Below, one piece after another: positions 1 through 6,726 of a DNA stretch of 9,869 bases. Each line of letters opens with the position of its first letter. Position 1 is the stretch's first letter. Both the position numbers and the translations under genes were made by a program. The notes under the pieces were generated by a model. It had not been told where the DNA came from, searched no databases, and was given only the letters and a program-made list of their open reading frames with translations. The stretch comes from Acidimicrobiales bacterium (GTDB lineage: Bacteria; Actinomycetota; Acidimicrobiia; Acidimicrobiales; Palsa-688): assembly GCA_019241495.1 (NCBI GenBank), contig JAFAWZ010000017.1, positions 1 to 9,869 of the forward strand, in the 5' to 3' direction.

Positions 1-761
1 TGATGGCCGTACAGGCGGCTGAGAGTCTCGGTTTGCACGACCTCCTCGGTCGTGCCTGACGCGGCCCGCCCATCAGCCAGATAGACGATGCGGTCCATCA
101 CAGGTAGGAGCGGGTTCATGTCATGGGCGGAAAGCAAGATGGATATCTGCTGTTCGGAGGCGATCCGGCCCAACAGGTCGACCACATCGCGGGCGGCGCG
201 AATGTCGAGATTGGCCAATGGCTCATCCAACAGGAGCAGGCCGGGCTGCGATATGAGCGCGTGGGCGATCATGATCCGCTGCTGCTCCCCACCTGACAGG
301 TTCCCGACCCTCGAATCCGCGAACGCGGTGGCACCGACCGCGTCGAGCATGGAGTCCACCTGATGGCGACGGCGGGCGGTTGATCGGGGCACTCCGAAAC
401 GGTGCCCGTCGATACCGAGGGCGACCAGGTCCCGGGCTCGCAATGGCATATCCGGTTCGAGGACGATCTTTTGCGGCACGTAGCCGATCTGCGGGTTCTG
501 GCGCGACCTGCTGTCGCCGGCGACGGCGACTCGGCCGCCGTCCAGCGCGATCAGACCGAGTATGACCCGCAGCAGCGTGGTCTTTCCTGCCCCGTTGGAG
601 CCGATCAACCCGCAAAACCCTCCGGCCGAGATCGAGAACGACACCCGGTCCAGAATGCGCCGGCCGCCCAACGAAACGCTGACATCCTCGACGCTCAGCA
701 CAGGGTCATCCCATCGCGAGACGCTCCACTCGACCTCGTGCTTCGATGCCGTCACGTCCAT
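1..761 (-). CDS. Mn/Zn-type ABC transporter ATP-binding protein (3' end beyond window)
   Basis: Cytoplasmic ATPase subunit of a metal-ion ABC importer, expected to pair with a membrane permease encoded beyond the left edge. Reading the minus strand from the ATG at 761 gives 253 residues with no stop before the edge. Walker A is GSNGAGKTT at about residues 54-62, the Q-loop region is YVPQK, the signature is NLSGGEQQR, Walker B is LLLLDEPLANLD, and the H-loop is SAHDMN. It has a roughly 25-residue N-terminal extension before the first beta strand. The gene starts 17 bp after the stop of the substrate-binding lipoprotein gene, so the two are almost certainly co-transcribed and share the divergent control region with the Zur-like gene. 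Family resemblance is to the ZnuC/MntB-type group; the metal cannot be told from the ATPase, so no symbol is given. The part seen is intact. Confidence 0.93.
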   Translation of the reverse strand, partial: MDVTASKHEVEWSVSRWDDPVLSVEDVSVSLGGRRILDRVSFSISAGGFCGLIGSNGAGKTTLLRVILGLIALDGGRVAVAGDSRSRQNPQIGYVPQKIVLEPDMPLRARDLVALGIDGHRFGVPRSTARRRHQVDSMLDAVGATAFADSRVGNLSGGEQQRIMIAHALISQPGLLLLDEPLANLDIRAARDVVDLLGRIASEQQISILLSAHDMNPLLPVMDRIVYLADGRAASGTTEEVVQTETLSRLYGH

Positions 762-778
762 GGAGTCAGCCTTAGACG

Positions 779-1723
779 TCACAGGTGCTGGGTGGAGGCG
801 CCCGTCGTGATCGCCTTTTCGATCGCGGCGACCTCGGCCATCATCCACGACTGATAGTCATAGCCGGGCGTGGGCATCGTCTCATACACTCCCACCACCG
901 GCACACCAGCCTTCAGGGCGGTCTGGCGGATCGAGTCAGTCAGGGCATTAGTCACCTGCTGGTTGTAGCAGAACACCTTCGCCTGGTGGTTGGTGAAGAA
1001 GCCGTTCTCCAACGACACGTCCTGGGGGCTGGGATCGGTGCCGTTCATTATGTCGGCCTGGAAGCCGAACGGGGTCAGGTTGTCGATCCCCATCGCCGTC
1101 AGGAGATAGTCGGCAACCGGCTCCGTGGTCGCCGCCTTGGTCCCTGAATATTCGGCCTTGAACGAGGCGATAGCGTCCAGCCATGGCTGCAGCGAGCCGA
1201 CGAACTTGGTCTCGTTCGCCTGGAAGGTCGCGGCATGGGCCGGGTCGAGAGCGGATAGATCGAAGACCAGCATTTGGGCCACCGCCGGCATGGTCTTCGG
1301 GTCGTACCACAGGTGCGGGTTGGGGGTGCTGTCAGGCAGGCCCAACAGTTGCTGCACGTTGATCACCTTACGGCCCGGGTTGGGCGACGCCGAAGCCAGC
1401 TTCGTCATGAAGTCGTCATAGCCGACCCCGTTCTCGACCAGCAGTCTGGCCTGAGCGATCTTGCGGCCCACCGACGGCGTCGCCTCATAGGTATGGGGGT
1501 CGGTGTTGGGGTTCGAATCCACCGAGTACACGCTCACGTACGCGCCGCCGATCTGAGAGGCAACGTCCCCGTACTCGTTCTCCCCTGCCACCACCGCCAC
1601 CGTCTTCCCGCCGCCGCTCGCTGCCGTCGATGCGGCACTCGGCTTCGACGAAGAGCTACACCCGGCGACGACCGCCACCGAGACGGCGGCCGCCCCAAAT
1701 ACTCTTACGAACCTGAACTTCAC
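779..1723 (-). CDS. metal ABC transporter substrate-binding lipoprotein (cluster A-I, ZnuA/PsaA family)
   Basis: Extracytoplasmic lipoprotein of 314 residues, normal for the family, that captures a divalent metal and hands it to the ABC permease. The N-terminus is basic (MKFRFVR), then hydrophobic, then a lipobox VVAGC with the lipidated Cys at residue 22, followed by a Ser/Ala/Gly linker. Likely metal ligands are His77 in DPHTYEATP, His137 in NPHLWYDP, Glu201 in TTEPVADYL and Glu281 in YETMP. There is no His-rich loop of the sort found in many ZnuA proteins. The third ligand being Glu rather than His recalls manganese binders such as PsaA, so specificity for Zn or Mn is open. The start is GTG at 1723, chosen because AGGAG lies six bases upstream and because the signal peptide begins there. 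It heads an operon with the ATPase gene. Confidence 0.92.
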   Translation of the reverse strand: MKFRFVRVFGAAAVSVAVVAGCSSSSKPSAASTAASGGGKTVAVVAGENEYGDVASQIGGAYVSVYSVDSNPNTDPHTYEATPSVGRKIAQARLLVENGVGYDDFMTKLASASPNPGRKVINVQQLLGLPDSTPNPHLWYDPKTMPAVAQMLVFDLSALDPAHAATFQANETKFVGSLQPWLDAIASFKAEYSGTKAATTEPVADYLLTAMGIDNLTPFGFQADIMNGTDPSPQDVSLENGFFTNHQAKVFCYNQQVTNALTDSIRQTALKAGVPVVGVYETMPTPGYDYQSWMMAEVAAIEKAITTGASTQHL

Positions 1724-1726
1724 TGA

Positions 1727-1734
1727 CCTCTCCT
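1727..1734 (-). promoter_or_regulatory. Strong ribosome binding site for the metal-binding lipoprotein gene
   Basis: On the minus strand the bases read AGGAGAGG, with the AGGAG core six bases before the GTG at 1723. This fixes the GTG as the start. Confidence 0.75.
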
Positions 1735-1780
1735 GTCCTCGTGCGTCGCTGGCACGTCACGCCGCTCGCTAATGAAATCT

Positions 1781-1792
1781 GTATCCGTATCC
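1781..1792. repeat. Tandem hexamer GTATCC x2
   Basis: GTATCC is repeated exactly twice, at 1781-1786 and 1787-1792. The bases resemble the GTACC arm of the neighbouring inverted repeat, so these may be extra half-sites for the same regulator. It lies 58-69 bp upstream of the lipoprotein gene start. Confidence 0.4.
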
Positions 1793-1805
1793 ATTGCAGG
1801 TAGAA

Positions 1806-1825
1806 GGTACAACCATAACCGTACC
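1806..1825. promoter_or_regulatory. Candidate operator: 20-bp inverted repeat GGTAC-N10-GTACC
   Basis: The arms GGTAC (1806-1810) and GTACC (1821-1825) are perfect inverted copies separated by ten bases (AACCATAACC), the right scale for a dimeric winged-helix regulator. It ends nine bases before the possible rightward -10 and would cover the -35 zone of that promoter. That it is bound by the neighbouring Fur-family protein is inference. Confidence 0.35.
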
Positions 1826-1834
1826 GACTGCAAG

Positions 1835-1840
1835 TAGGAT
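1835..1840 (+). promoter_or_regulatory. Possible -10 element of the zur-like gene
   Basis: TAGGAT matches the TAnnnT pattern of an actinobacterial -10. Transcription would start near 1847, leaving a leader of only about a dozen bases before the GTG at 1859. No convincing -35 is seen at the usual spacing. Confidence 0.3.
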
Positions 1841-1858
1841 GGGGCCTGTGAGACACCC

Positions 1859-2311
1859 GTGGACGGTCAGCGTCCCGCCTCGATGAGCAACGCGAGCCCT
1901 GACCAGCGCAAACGAGGCAGTAGCCACGAACGCTCAACCCGGCAGAAGCGGGCCCTGACTGCAGCCCTCGACGCATCGGACCAGTTCCGCTCCGCCCAGG
2001 ACTTCTTCACCGAACTACGGGCCCAAGGCGAGACCGTCGGCCTCACCACCATCTACAACCAACTGCGCAACCTCGCAGAGACCGGCGAGGTTGATTCGCT
2101 CCTAACCAGTAGTGGCGAGACTCTCTACCGCAGATGCAGCACCGATAACCACCATCACCACCTGGTCTGCCGCGATTGCGGCGCCACCGTCGAAGTGGAA
2201 GGACCCGAAGTCGAGCGCTGGGCCGATCGACTCGCCAACAAGCATGGCTTTGTCGAGATCACCCACACCGTCGAAATCCTTGGACTGTGCGCCTCCTGCG
2301 CCAGTCAATAG
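1859..2311 (+). CDS. zur: Fur-family zinc-responsive regulator (Zur-like)
   Basis: Metal-sensing transcriptional repressor of 150 residues. The winged-helix recognition region is GLTTIYNQLRNLAETGEVD (about 61-79). The structural zinc site is Cys104/Cys107 (CRDC) plus Cys144/Cys147 (CASC). Other ligands line up with the sites I recall for Mycobacterium tuberculosis Zur: Asp79, Cys93, His99 and His101 for one site, and His98, His100, Glu119 and His136 for the other, including the HHHH run at 98-101. This favours Zur over Fur or Mur. The start is a GTG with no strong ribosome binding site; an in-frame ATG at 1883 would remove eight residues and leave all domains intact. It is divergent from the metal ABC operon, its probable target. 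Confidence 0.9.
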   Translation: MDGQRPASMSNASPDQRKRGSSHERSTRQKRALTAALDASDQFRSAQDFFTELRAQGETVGLTTIYNQLRNLAETGEVDSLLTSSGETLYRRCSTDNHHHHLVCRDCGATVEVEGPEVERWADRLANKHGFVEITHTVEILGLCASCASQ

Positions 2312-2368
2312 ACGCCCCACAAGCTTCCTTCCCGACCGAGGGCCTCAACGGGTGCGGACACTGGTCGA

Positions 2369-2385
2369 GGGCACCGACGGTGCCC
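2369..2385. terminator. Hairpin between convergent zur-like gene and KdpD N-terminal gene
   Basis: GGGCACC (2369-2375) and GGTGCCC (2379-2385) form a perfect seven-pair GC-rich stem with a three-base loop. It lies 57 bases after the zur-like stop and 18 bases after the kdpD-N stop, where a bidirectional terminator is expected. There is no U-run on either side, so it would be a non-canonical terminator of the kind often seen in high-GC Actinobacteria. The rest of 2312-2403 shows no gene. Confidence 0.55.
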
Positions 2386-2403
2386 GCAGAAGGCCTGGAG
2401 GTT

Positions 2404-3621
2404 TCAGGTGTCTTCGCTGCCGTGATGGTCGGTTTCTGCTGGAATCAGTTCTCGTCGGGCGATGACGTGGACGTCGATGCCGACGGCCCCGGCTTCTCGT
2501 ATTAAGCGTTTGACGATGGATCCTCCGCCAGTGAATTCTTGCCAGCGACTGCGCATGCTGGAGCCGATGACGATCTGGGTGATTTGGTGCTCCCGTGCAA
2601 AGTTGATGAGCGCTTTGGCTGGGTCGTCGCCGTGGATTTCGTGCCAGCGGGAACCGAGGTCGTGGGCGAGGGTTCGAAGTTCTTCTAGCTTGTCGTGGCC
2701 CCTGGGAGAAGCGGAGTCTCCGACGACGTGCACGACGTCGAGTTCGCCCTTCACCCGTGAGGTGATGCGGGCCGCGCGGCGTAACAGCACGTCGGTTCCT
2801 GGCGCTGCGGTCACCGCGACCAGGATCCTTTCGGTGGTTTCCCAGACGGTGTCTGCTTGGTGGCGGCGGAGGTGTTCGAGTAGTTCCTCTTCGGTTTCGT
2901 CGGCGAGGAAGCGGAGGGCGAGCTCTCGTAGCGCGATCAGGTTGTCTGTCTTGAAGAAGTGGGTGAGGGCTTGGGGGACCTTGTCTTTGGGGTAGATGTT
3001 GCCGTGCAGCATTCTTCGTCGCAGCTGCTCGGGAGACGAGTCGACCAGCTCGATTTGATTGGCCCTGCGGACGACCCAGTCCGGCACTCTTTCCCGCACC
3101 GAGGTCTTTGTCATCTGCTCGACGGGGTCGGCGATGCTTTCGAGGTGTTGGATGTTGACGGTGGTGATCACGTCGATTCCGGCCTCGAGGATTTCTAGGA
3201 CGTCTTCCCAGCGTTTGGTGTGGCGGCCGGAGCCGGGCACGTTGGTGTGGGCCAGTTCGTCGATGAGTGCCACCTTGGGGTGCCGGGCGAGCACCGCGTC
3301 GAGGTCCATCTCTTCGAAGATGGTTCCTCGGTATTCGACCTTCTTTCGAGGGATGATCTCTAGGTCGGCTATGCATTCTTCGGTGAGCTTGCGGCCGTGG
3401 CATTCGACGAAACCGACTGCGACGTCGGTGCCCCGGTCGTGGCGGCGCCTGCCTTCGTTGAGCATGGCGTAGGTCTTGCCCACGCCCGCGGCGGCACCCA
3501 GGTAGATGCGGAAGTGTCCGGCGGCTTCGACGACGTCTGCGGTGTCGGAGTCCACGGCGAGCGCTGAACTGACTCCTCGGTCGACTCCAGCTGACGCCTC
3601 GGTGGGCTTCTCCTTGCTCAT
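2404..3621 (-). CDS. kdpD: KdpD N-terminal sensor half (KdpD ATP-binding domain + USP domain), no kinase domain
   Basis: Cytoplasmic part of the potassium sensor KdpD as a stand-alone protein of 405 residues. An acidic, low-complexity leader (1-35) precedes the conserved KdpD domain, with Walker A GAAAGVGKT at 42-50, the Walker B region VALIDELAHTNVPG at 117-130, RHTKRWEDV at 133-141 and VNIQHLESI at 155-163. A universal stress protein domain follows (about 264-388, ERILVAV to VIGSSMRSRW and beyond). The protein then ends with a short polar tail. A full KdpD (about 890-900 residues in E. coli) would continue into four membrane helices, GAF, HisKA and HATPase. The 92 bases after the stop contain no remnant of these, so it looks like a clean split rather than a recent frameshift. 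The missing half appears to be encoded from 8698. It is the last gene of the kdp operon, 27 bases after the OB-fold gene. Confidence 0.93.
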   Translation of the reverse strand: MSKEKPTEASAGVDRGVSSALAVDSDTADVVEAAGHFRIYLGAAAGVGKTYAMLNEGRRRHDRGTDVAVGFVECHGRKLTEECIADLEIIPRKKVEYRGTIFEEMDLDAVLARHPKVALIDELAHTNVPGSGRHTKRWEDVLEILEAGIDVITTVNIQHLESIADPVEQMTKTSVRERVPDWVVRRANQIELVDSSPEQLRRRMLHGNIYPKDKVPQALTHFFKTDNLIALRELALRFLADETEEELLEHLRRHQADTVWETTERILVAVTAAPGTDVLLRRAARITSRVKGELDVVHVVGDSASPRGHDKLEELRTLAHDLGSRWHEIHGDDPAKALINFAREHQITQIVIGSSMRSRWQEFTGGGSIVKRLIREAGAVGIDVHVIARRELIPAETDHHGSEDT

Positions 3622-3659
3622 GATCGAACGTGAACCCTCGTCGAACGTTCAGCGATCAT
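3620..3659 (-). promoter_or_regulatory. Hairpin over the start codon of the KdpD N-terminal gene
   Basis: ATGATC (3620-3625) pairs with GATCAT (3654-3659), and GAACGT (3626-3631) pairs with ACGTTC (3645-3650). That gives twelve pairs with a three-base bulge (3651-3653) and a 13-base loop. In the mRNA the stem takes in the first two bases of the kdpD-N AUG, and the only SD-like run (GAGGG, 3635-3639) sits in the loop, 13 bases from the start. The upstream arm overlaps the last codons and stop of the OB-fold gene, so translating ribosomes would melt it. Translational coupling is inferred. Confidence 0.45.
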
Positions 3660-3975
3660 CAGAGGGCTCGATACGGTAAAGCGGGTTCCATACCACGAGC
3701 TTGCCCCGATCCATTCTGGAAGTACCCTCGACGGTTAAGCGAACCCCACATGAGAGCCCAGCCACTTTGGGGCGTCCGAGGAAGACCAGTTCCACCTGGC
3801 CGGTGCCGTCGTCGAGGGTGTACGAGCCGGATCGGCTGCCGCCGATGTCGACGACGCCTGCGCCGCTGATGGTGCCGGTGACCACGAGGCGCCCCCGGGG
3901 CTGGGCTTGGGAGATCTTCCTGGCCACCGATCTGCCGGCCCAGGTGCCTGCCTCGGTGAAGTCGAAGCTGCTCAC
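3649..3975 (-). CDS. Small OB-fold protein in the kdp operon
   Basis: Protein of 108 residues with the features of the small actinobacterial OB-fold family (related to the nucleic-acid-binding OB domain): RGRLVVTGTISGAGVVDIG at about 27-45, SYTLDDGTGQVELVFLGRP at 51-69, then GVRLTVEGT, GKLVVWNPLYRIEP at 91-104. No membrane segment or signal peptide. The GTG start at 3975 shares four bases (GTGA) with the kdpC stop; a longer reading to an ATG at 4041 would run back into kdpC and is rejected. I recall similar OB-fold proteins encoded beside trkA-type potassium genes in mycobacteria and streptomycetes, so a link to potassium transport may be more than local. The function is unknown; binding of nucleic acid or a nucleotide is possible but not shown. 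Confidence 0.8.
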   Translation of the reverse strand: MSSFDFTEAGTWAGRSVARKISQAQPRGRLVVTGTISGAGVVDIGGSRSGSYTLDDGTGQVELVFLGRPKVAGLSCGVRLTVEGTSRMDRGKLVVWNPLYRIEPSDDR

Positions 3976-4619
3976 CCAAGGTTGGCCAGTGCGGTGTTGA
4001 GCTCGAGCAGATTGACGTACGGTGCTCCGAGGAAGCCCCACTGGGCGCTGTGGGTTTCTTTGTTGATCAGCGCTTGTAGCTGCGATGCTGGGATCCCGGT
4101 GGCGTCGGACACCATTGCTATCTGGACCATGGCGTCTTGGGGTGTGATGTCGGGATCGAGACCGCTGCCCGAGGTGGTGACCAAATCCGGTGTCGGGTTA
4201 TCGACACCCAGGCCTTTCCAGTAAGCGACTAGTTGCTCGGTATTGGTCAGCAGGGTCTGAGATCGGGGACCGAGGTTGGTTGCGCCCGACGAGCCGCTAA
4301 CGCCGTTGGCGACGAGAGGGTTGTCCCCGCCGGAGCTGGGCGTGCAGTTCTTGGCGTTGGACGCGCACACGACGGCGGCGTAGGGGCCGGTGTTGTCGGG
4401 CCGGCCGTGAAACACGCAGCTTCCGTCTGGGTGTCCCGGGCATTTGGTGGCAGCCCAGTCCTGGCCGATCAGGGGCGACCCGTTGGCAGTGATAGAGCCG
4501 TTGGCCTGATGGTGAAACAGAAGCTGCGAGATCCCGACGCCGATGAACATGTATACGAAGCCGAAAACGGCGGTGATGACCACGACGGAGATGAGGGAAC
4601 GGCGGATGTGGGCAACCAT
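3972..4619 (-). CDS. kdpC: Potassium-transporting ATPase subunit KdpC
   Basis: Single-span subunit of the KdpFABC potassium pump, 215 residues, slightly longer than E. coli KdpC (about 190). A basic start (MVAHIRR) is followed by one membrane helix (about 9-30) and an extracytoplasmic domain. Family marks are GSPLIGQ (47-53), FHGRPDNTGPY (70-80), DLVTTSGSGLDPDITP (145-160) and the C-terminal helix with GIPASQLQALI. Four cysteines, at 60, 68, 85 and 92, lie in the exported segment around the GRP motif, an unusual number that could give disulfides. The ATG at 4619 is 13 bases after the kdpB stop with only a weak ribosome binding site, so coupling to kdpB translation is likely. It ends in a GTGA overlap with the OB-fold gene. 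Confidence 0.95.
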   Translation of the reverse strand: MVAHIRRSLISVVVITAVFGFVYMFIGVGISQLLFHHQANGSITANGSPLIGQDWAATKCPGHPDGSCVFHGRPDNTGPYAAVVCASNAKNCTPSSGGDNPLVANGVSGSSGATNLGPRSQTLLTNTEQLVAYWKGLGVDNPTPDLVTTSGSGLDPDITPQDAMVQIAMVSDATGIPASQLQALINKETHSAQWGFLGAPYVNLLELNTALANLG

Positions 4620-4632
4620 GTTTGGCTCTCTA

Positions 4633-6726
4633 TCAGTAGGCGTGGAGCGCCACGAGGATGAGGTCGATGAGCTTGATGAAGATGAACGGGGCGATGATCC
4701 CGCCGATGCCGTAGATCCACACGTTGCGGCGAAGGATGGCGGCGGCGCCGACGGCCCGGAAGCGGACGCCTCGCAGGGCCAGGGGTATCAGGGCCACGAT
4801 GACCAGGGCGTTGAAGATGACGGCTGAGAGGACTGCGCTGGTGGGGCTGTGCAGCTTCATGATGTTGAGGGTGCTCAGCTGGGGGTAGGTGGCGGCGAAC
4901 AGGGCCGGGATGATGGCGAAGTACTTGGCTACGTCGTTGGCGATGGAGAAGGTGGTCAGCGCCCCCCGGGTGATGAGCAGCTGTTTGCCGATCTCGACCA
5001 CGTCGATGAGCTTGGTGGGGTTGGAGTCGAGGTCGACCATGTTGCCGGCTTCTTTGGCTGCGGTGGTGCCGGTGTTCATGGCCACTCCGACGTCCGCTTG
5101 GGCCAGGGCGGGGGCGTCGTTGGTGCCGTCGCCGGTCATGGCCACGAGCTTTCCGCCTTCCTGCTCGGTCTTGATCAGGTCCATCTTGGCTTCGGGGGTG
5201 GCCTCGGCGAGGAAGTCGTCGACCCCGGCTTCTTGGGCGATGGCCGCCGCGGTGAGCGGGTTGTCGCCGGTGATCATGACGGTGCGGATTCCCATCTGGC
5301 GCATCTGGTCGAACTTTTCCCGGATGCCTTGCTTGACGACGTCTTTGAGTTCGATGACGCCGAGCACGGTGGGGCCGTCGGCGACTACGAGCGGGGTGGA
5401 TCCGGATTTGGAGATCCGTTCAACGATGGGGTCTAGGTCGGCGGGGATGGAACCGCCGTGCTCGGTCACCCATCGTTTCACCGAGTCGGCCGCGCCCTTG
5501 CGGATCTTTTGGCCGTCCACGTCGAGGCCGGACATGCGGGTCTGGGCGGTGAAGGGAACGAACTGGTGGGGGGTGTCGAGAGCGCGCTCGCGGATGTCGA
5601 ACTTTTCTTTGGCCAGCACTACGATCGAGCGCCCTTCGGGGGTGTCGTCGGCGAGGGAGGCTAGCTGGGCCGAGGATGCGAGGTCCCGCTCGTCGGTTCC
5701 GCCGACGGGCACGAAGGCCGAGGCCATGCGGTTGCCCAGGGTGATGGTTCCGGTCTTGTCCAGCAGGAGCGTCTGTACGTCGCCGGCGGCTTCGACGGCC
5801 CGGCCGCTCATCGCTAGCACGTTGCGCTGGACCAGGCGGTCCATGCCGGCGATGCCGATGGCGGAGAGCAGTGCTCCGATGGTGGTCGGGATCAGGCACA
5901 CCAGCAGTGACACCAAGATGACGACGGAGACGGTGCCGGAGCCCGTGGCGCCAGAAACGAGGGCGGAGTAGTGGGCGAACGGGTCGAGGGTGACCACCAC
6001 CGGGATGAAGACGATGGTCAAGACGGCCAGCAGGATGGTGAGGGCGATCTCGTTGGGTGTCTTCTGCCGGTTGGCTCCTTCCACTAGTCCGATCATCCGG
6101 TCGAGGAATGTTTGTCCTCGCTCGGCGGTGATGCGGACCACGATGCGGTCGGACAGCACTTTGGTGCCGCCGGTGACCGCCGAGCGGTCGCCCCCGGACT
6201 CTCGGATGACGGGGGCTGATTCCCCGGTGATGGCCGATTCGTCGACCGAGGCGATGCCCTCGATGATGTCTCCGTCGGAGGGGATGATGTCGCCGGCTTC
6301 GCAGACCACTGTGTCGCCTTTGGACAGCTCGGAGGCGGCGATGCGCTCTTCTGTTCCGTCTGTGCGAAGGCGTCGGGCCTCGGTCTCGGACCGCATCCGC
6401 CGCAGGGTGTCGGCCTGGGCCTTGCCCCGACCTTCGGCCATGGCTTCGGCGAAGTTCGCGAACATCACGGTCAGGAACAGCCACACGGTGATCGCCCAGG
6501 CGAAGAAACTGGGTTTGGCGATCGCTTCGATGAAGGTGATTACGGTCCCGACCAGAACCACGAACATGACCGGGTTCTTGATCTGGACTCGCGGGTTGAG
6601 CTTGACGATCGAGTCCCTTAATGAGTGGACCAGAATCTCCCGGTCGAACAGGCTTCGGGCCTCGGCCACGCCGTGAGGTGTGGGGGCGCCCGGGGCGGCG
6701 GCTGGGGGGGTTACGGTTGCAGTCAT
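4633..6726 (-). CDS. kdpB: Potassium-transporting P-type ATPase subunit KdpB
   Basis: Catalytic subunit of KdpFABC, 697 residues, close to the usual size (682 in E. coli). It hydrolyses ATP to drive high-affinity potassium uptake across the inner membrane. Visible P-type marks are the actuator loop TGES at 167-170, phosphorylation motif DKTGTIT with Asp323, nucleotide-binding residues in FTAQTRMSG (392-400) and KGAADSV (410-416), and hinge motif GDGTNDAPAL at 532-541. Membrane segments lie near 52-92, 228-285 and 590-695. Ser170 matches the serine whose phosphorylation inhibits E. coli KdpB, so the same control is possible. The ATG at 6726 shares one base with the kdpA stop (TAATG). The N-terminus has an extra Ala/Pro-rich stretch of about 20 residues. 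Confidence 0.98.
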   Translation of the reverse strand: MTATVTPPAAAPGAPTPHGVAEARSLFDREILVHSLRDSIVKLNPRVQIKNPVMFVVLVGTVITFIEAIAKPSFFAWAITVWLFLTVMFANFAEAMAEGRGKAQADTLRRMRSETEARRLRTDGTEERIAASELSKGDTVVCEAGDIIPSDGDIIEGIASVDESAITGESAPVIRESGGDRSAVTGGTKVLSDRIVVRITAERGQTFLDRMIGLVEGANRQKTPNEIALTILLAVLTIVFIPVVVTLDPFAHYSALVSGATGSGTVSVVILVSLLVCLIPTTIGALLSAIGIAGMDRLVQRNVLAMSGRAVEAAGDVQTLLLDKTGTITLGNRMASAFVPVGGTDERDLASSAQLASLADDTPEGRSIVVLAKEKFDIRERALDTPHQFVPFTAQTRMSGLDVDGQKIRKGAADSVKRWVTEHGGSIPADLDPIVERISKSGSTPLVVADGPTVLGVIELKDVVKQGIREKFDQMRQMGIRTVMITGDNPLTAAAIAQEAGVDDFLAEATPEAKMDLIKTEQEGGKLVAMTGDGTNDAPALAQADVGVAMNTGTTAAKEAGNMVDLDSNPTKLIDVVEIGKQLLITRGALTTFSIANDVAKYFAIIPALFAATYPQLSTLNIMKLHSPTSAVLSAVIFNALVIVALIPLALRGVRFRAVGAAAILRRNVWIYGIGGIIAPFIFIKLIDLILVALHAY

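Larger units (their letters stand above)
1724..1858. promoter_or_regulatory. Divergent control region between the metal transporter operon and the zur-like gene
   Basis: This 135-bp gap must hold both promoters. Its middle is less GC-rich than its flanks. It contains a tandem GTATCC GTATCC (1781-1792), an inverted repeat GGTAC-N10-GTACC (1806-1825) and a possible rightward -10 (1835-1840). TGCAG at 1795-1799 and CTGCA at 1828-1832 form a further wide inverted pair. I do not see a clean copy of the AT-rich actinobacterial Zur box (TGAAAATGATTTTCA type). Metal-dependent autoregulation by the adjacent Fur-family protein is inferred from the arrangement. Confidence 0.6.

Noticed and set aside
2345..3403. 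352-codon minus-strand open frame overlapping the KdpD N-terminal gene
   Set aside because: The product is almost wholly Arg/Pro/His-rich and lies out of frame with the well-matched KdpD domain.
2404..3621. KdpD N-terminal gene as a frameshifted or truncated pseudogene
   Set aside because: The USP domain is complete, the tail ends naturally, and no membrane or kinase remnant is found in the 92 bases downstream in any minus-strand frame I read. The missing half is intact at 8698.
3649..4041. Longer version of the OB-fold gene starting at an ATG at 4041
   Set aside because: It would overlap kdpC by 70 bases, and the extra residues look like kdpC read out of frame. The GTG at 3975 overlaps the kdpC stop in the usual GTGA way.
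4889..5971. Long plus-strand open frame opposite kdpB
   Set aside because: Antisense to a region with clear P-type ATPase motifs; the product is Ser/Ala/Arg-rich without any recognisable family.
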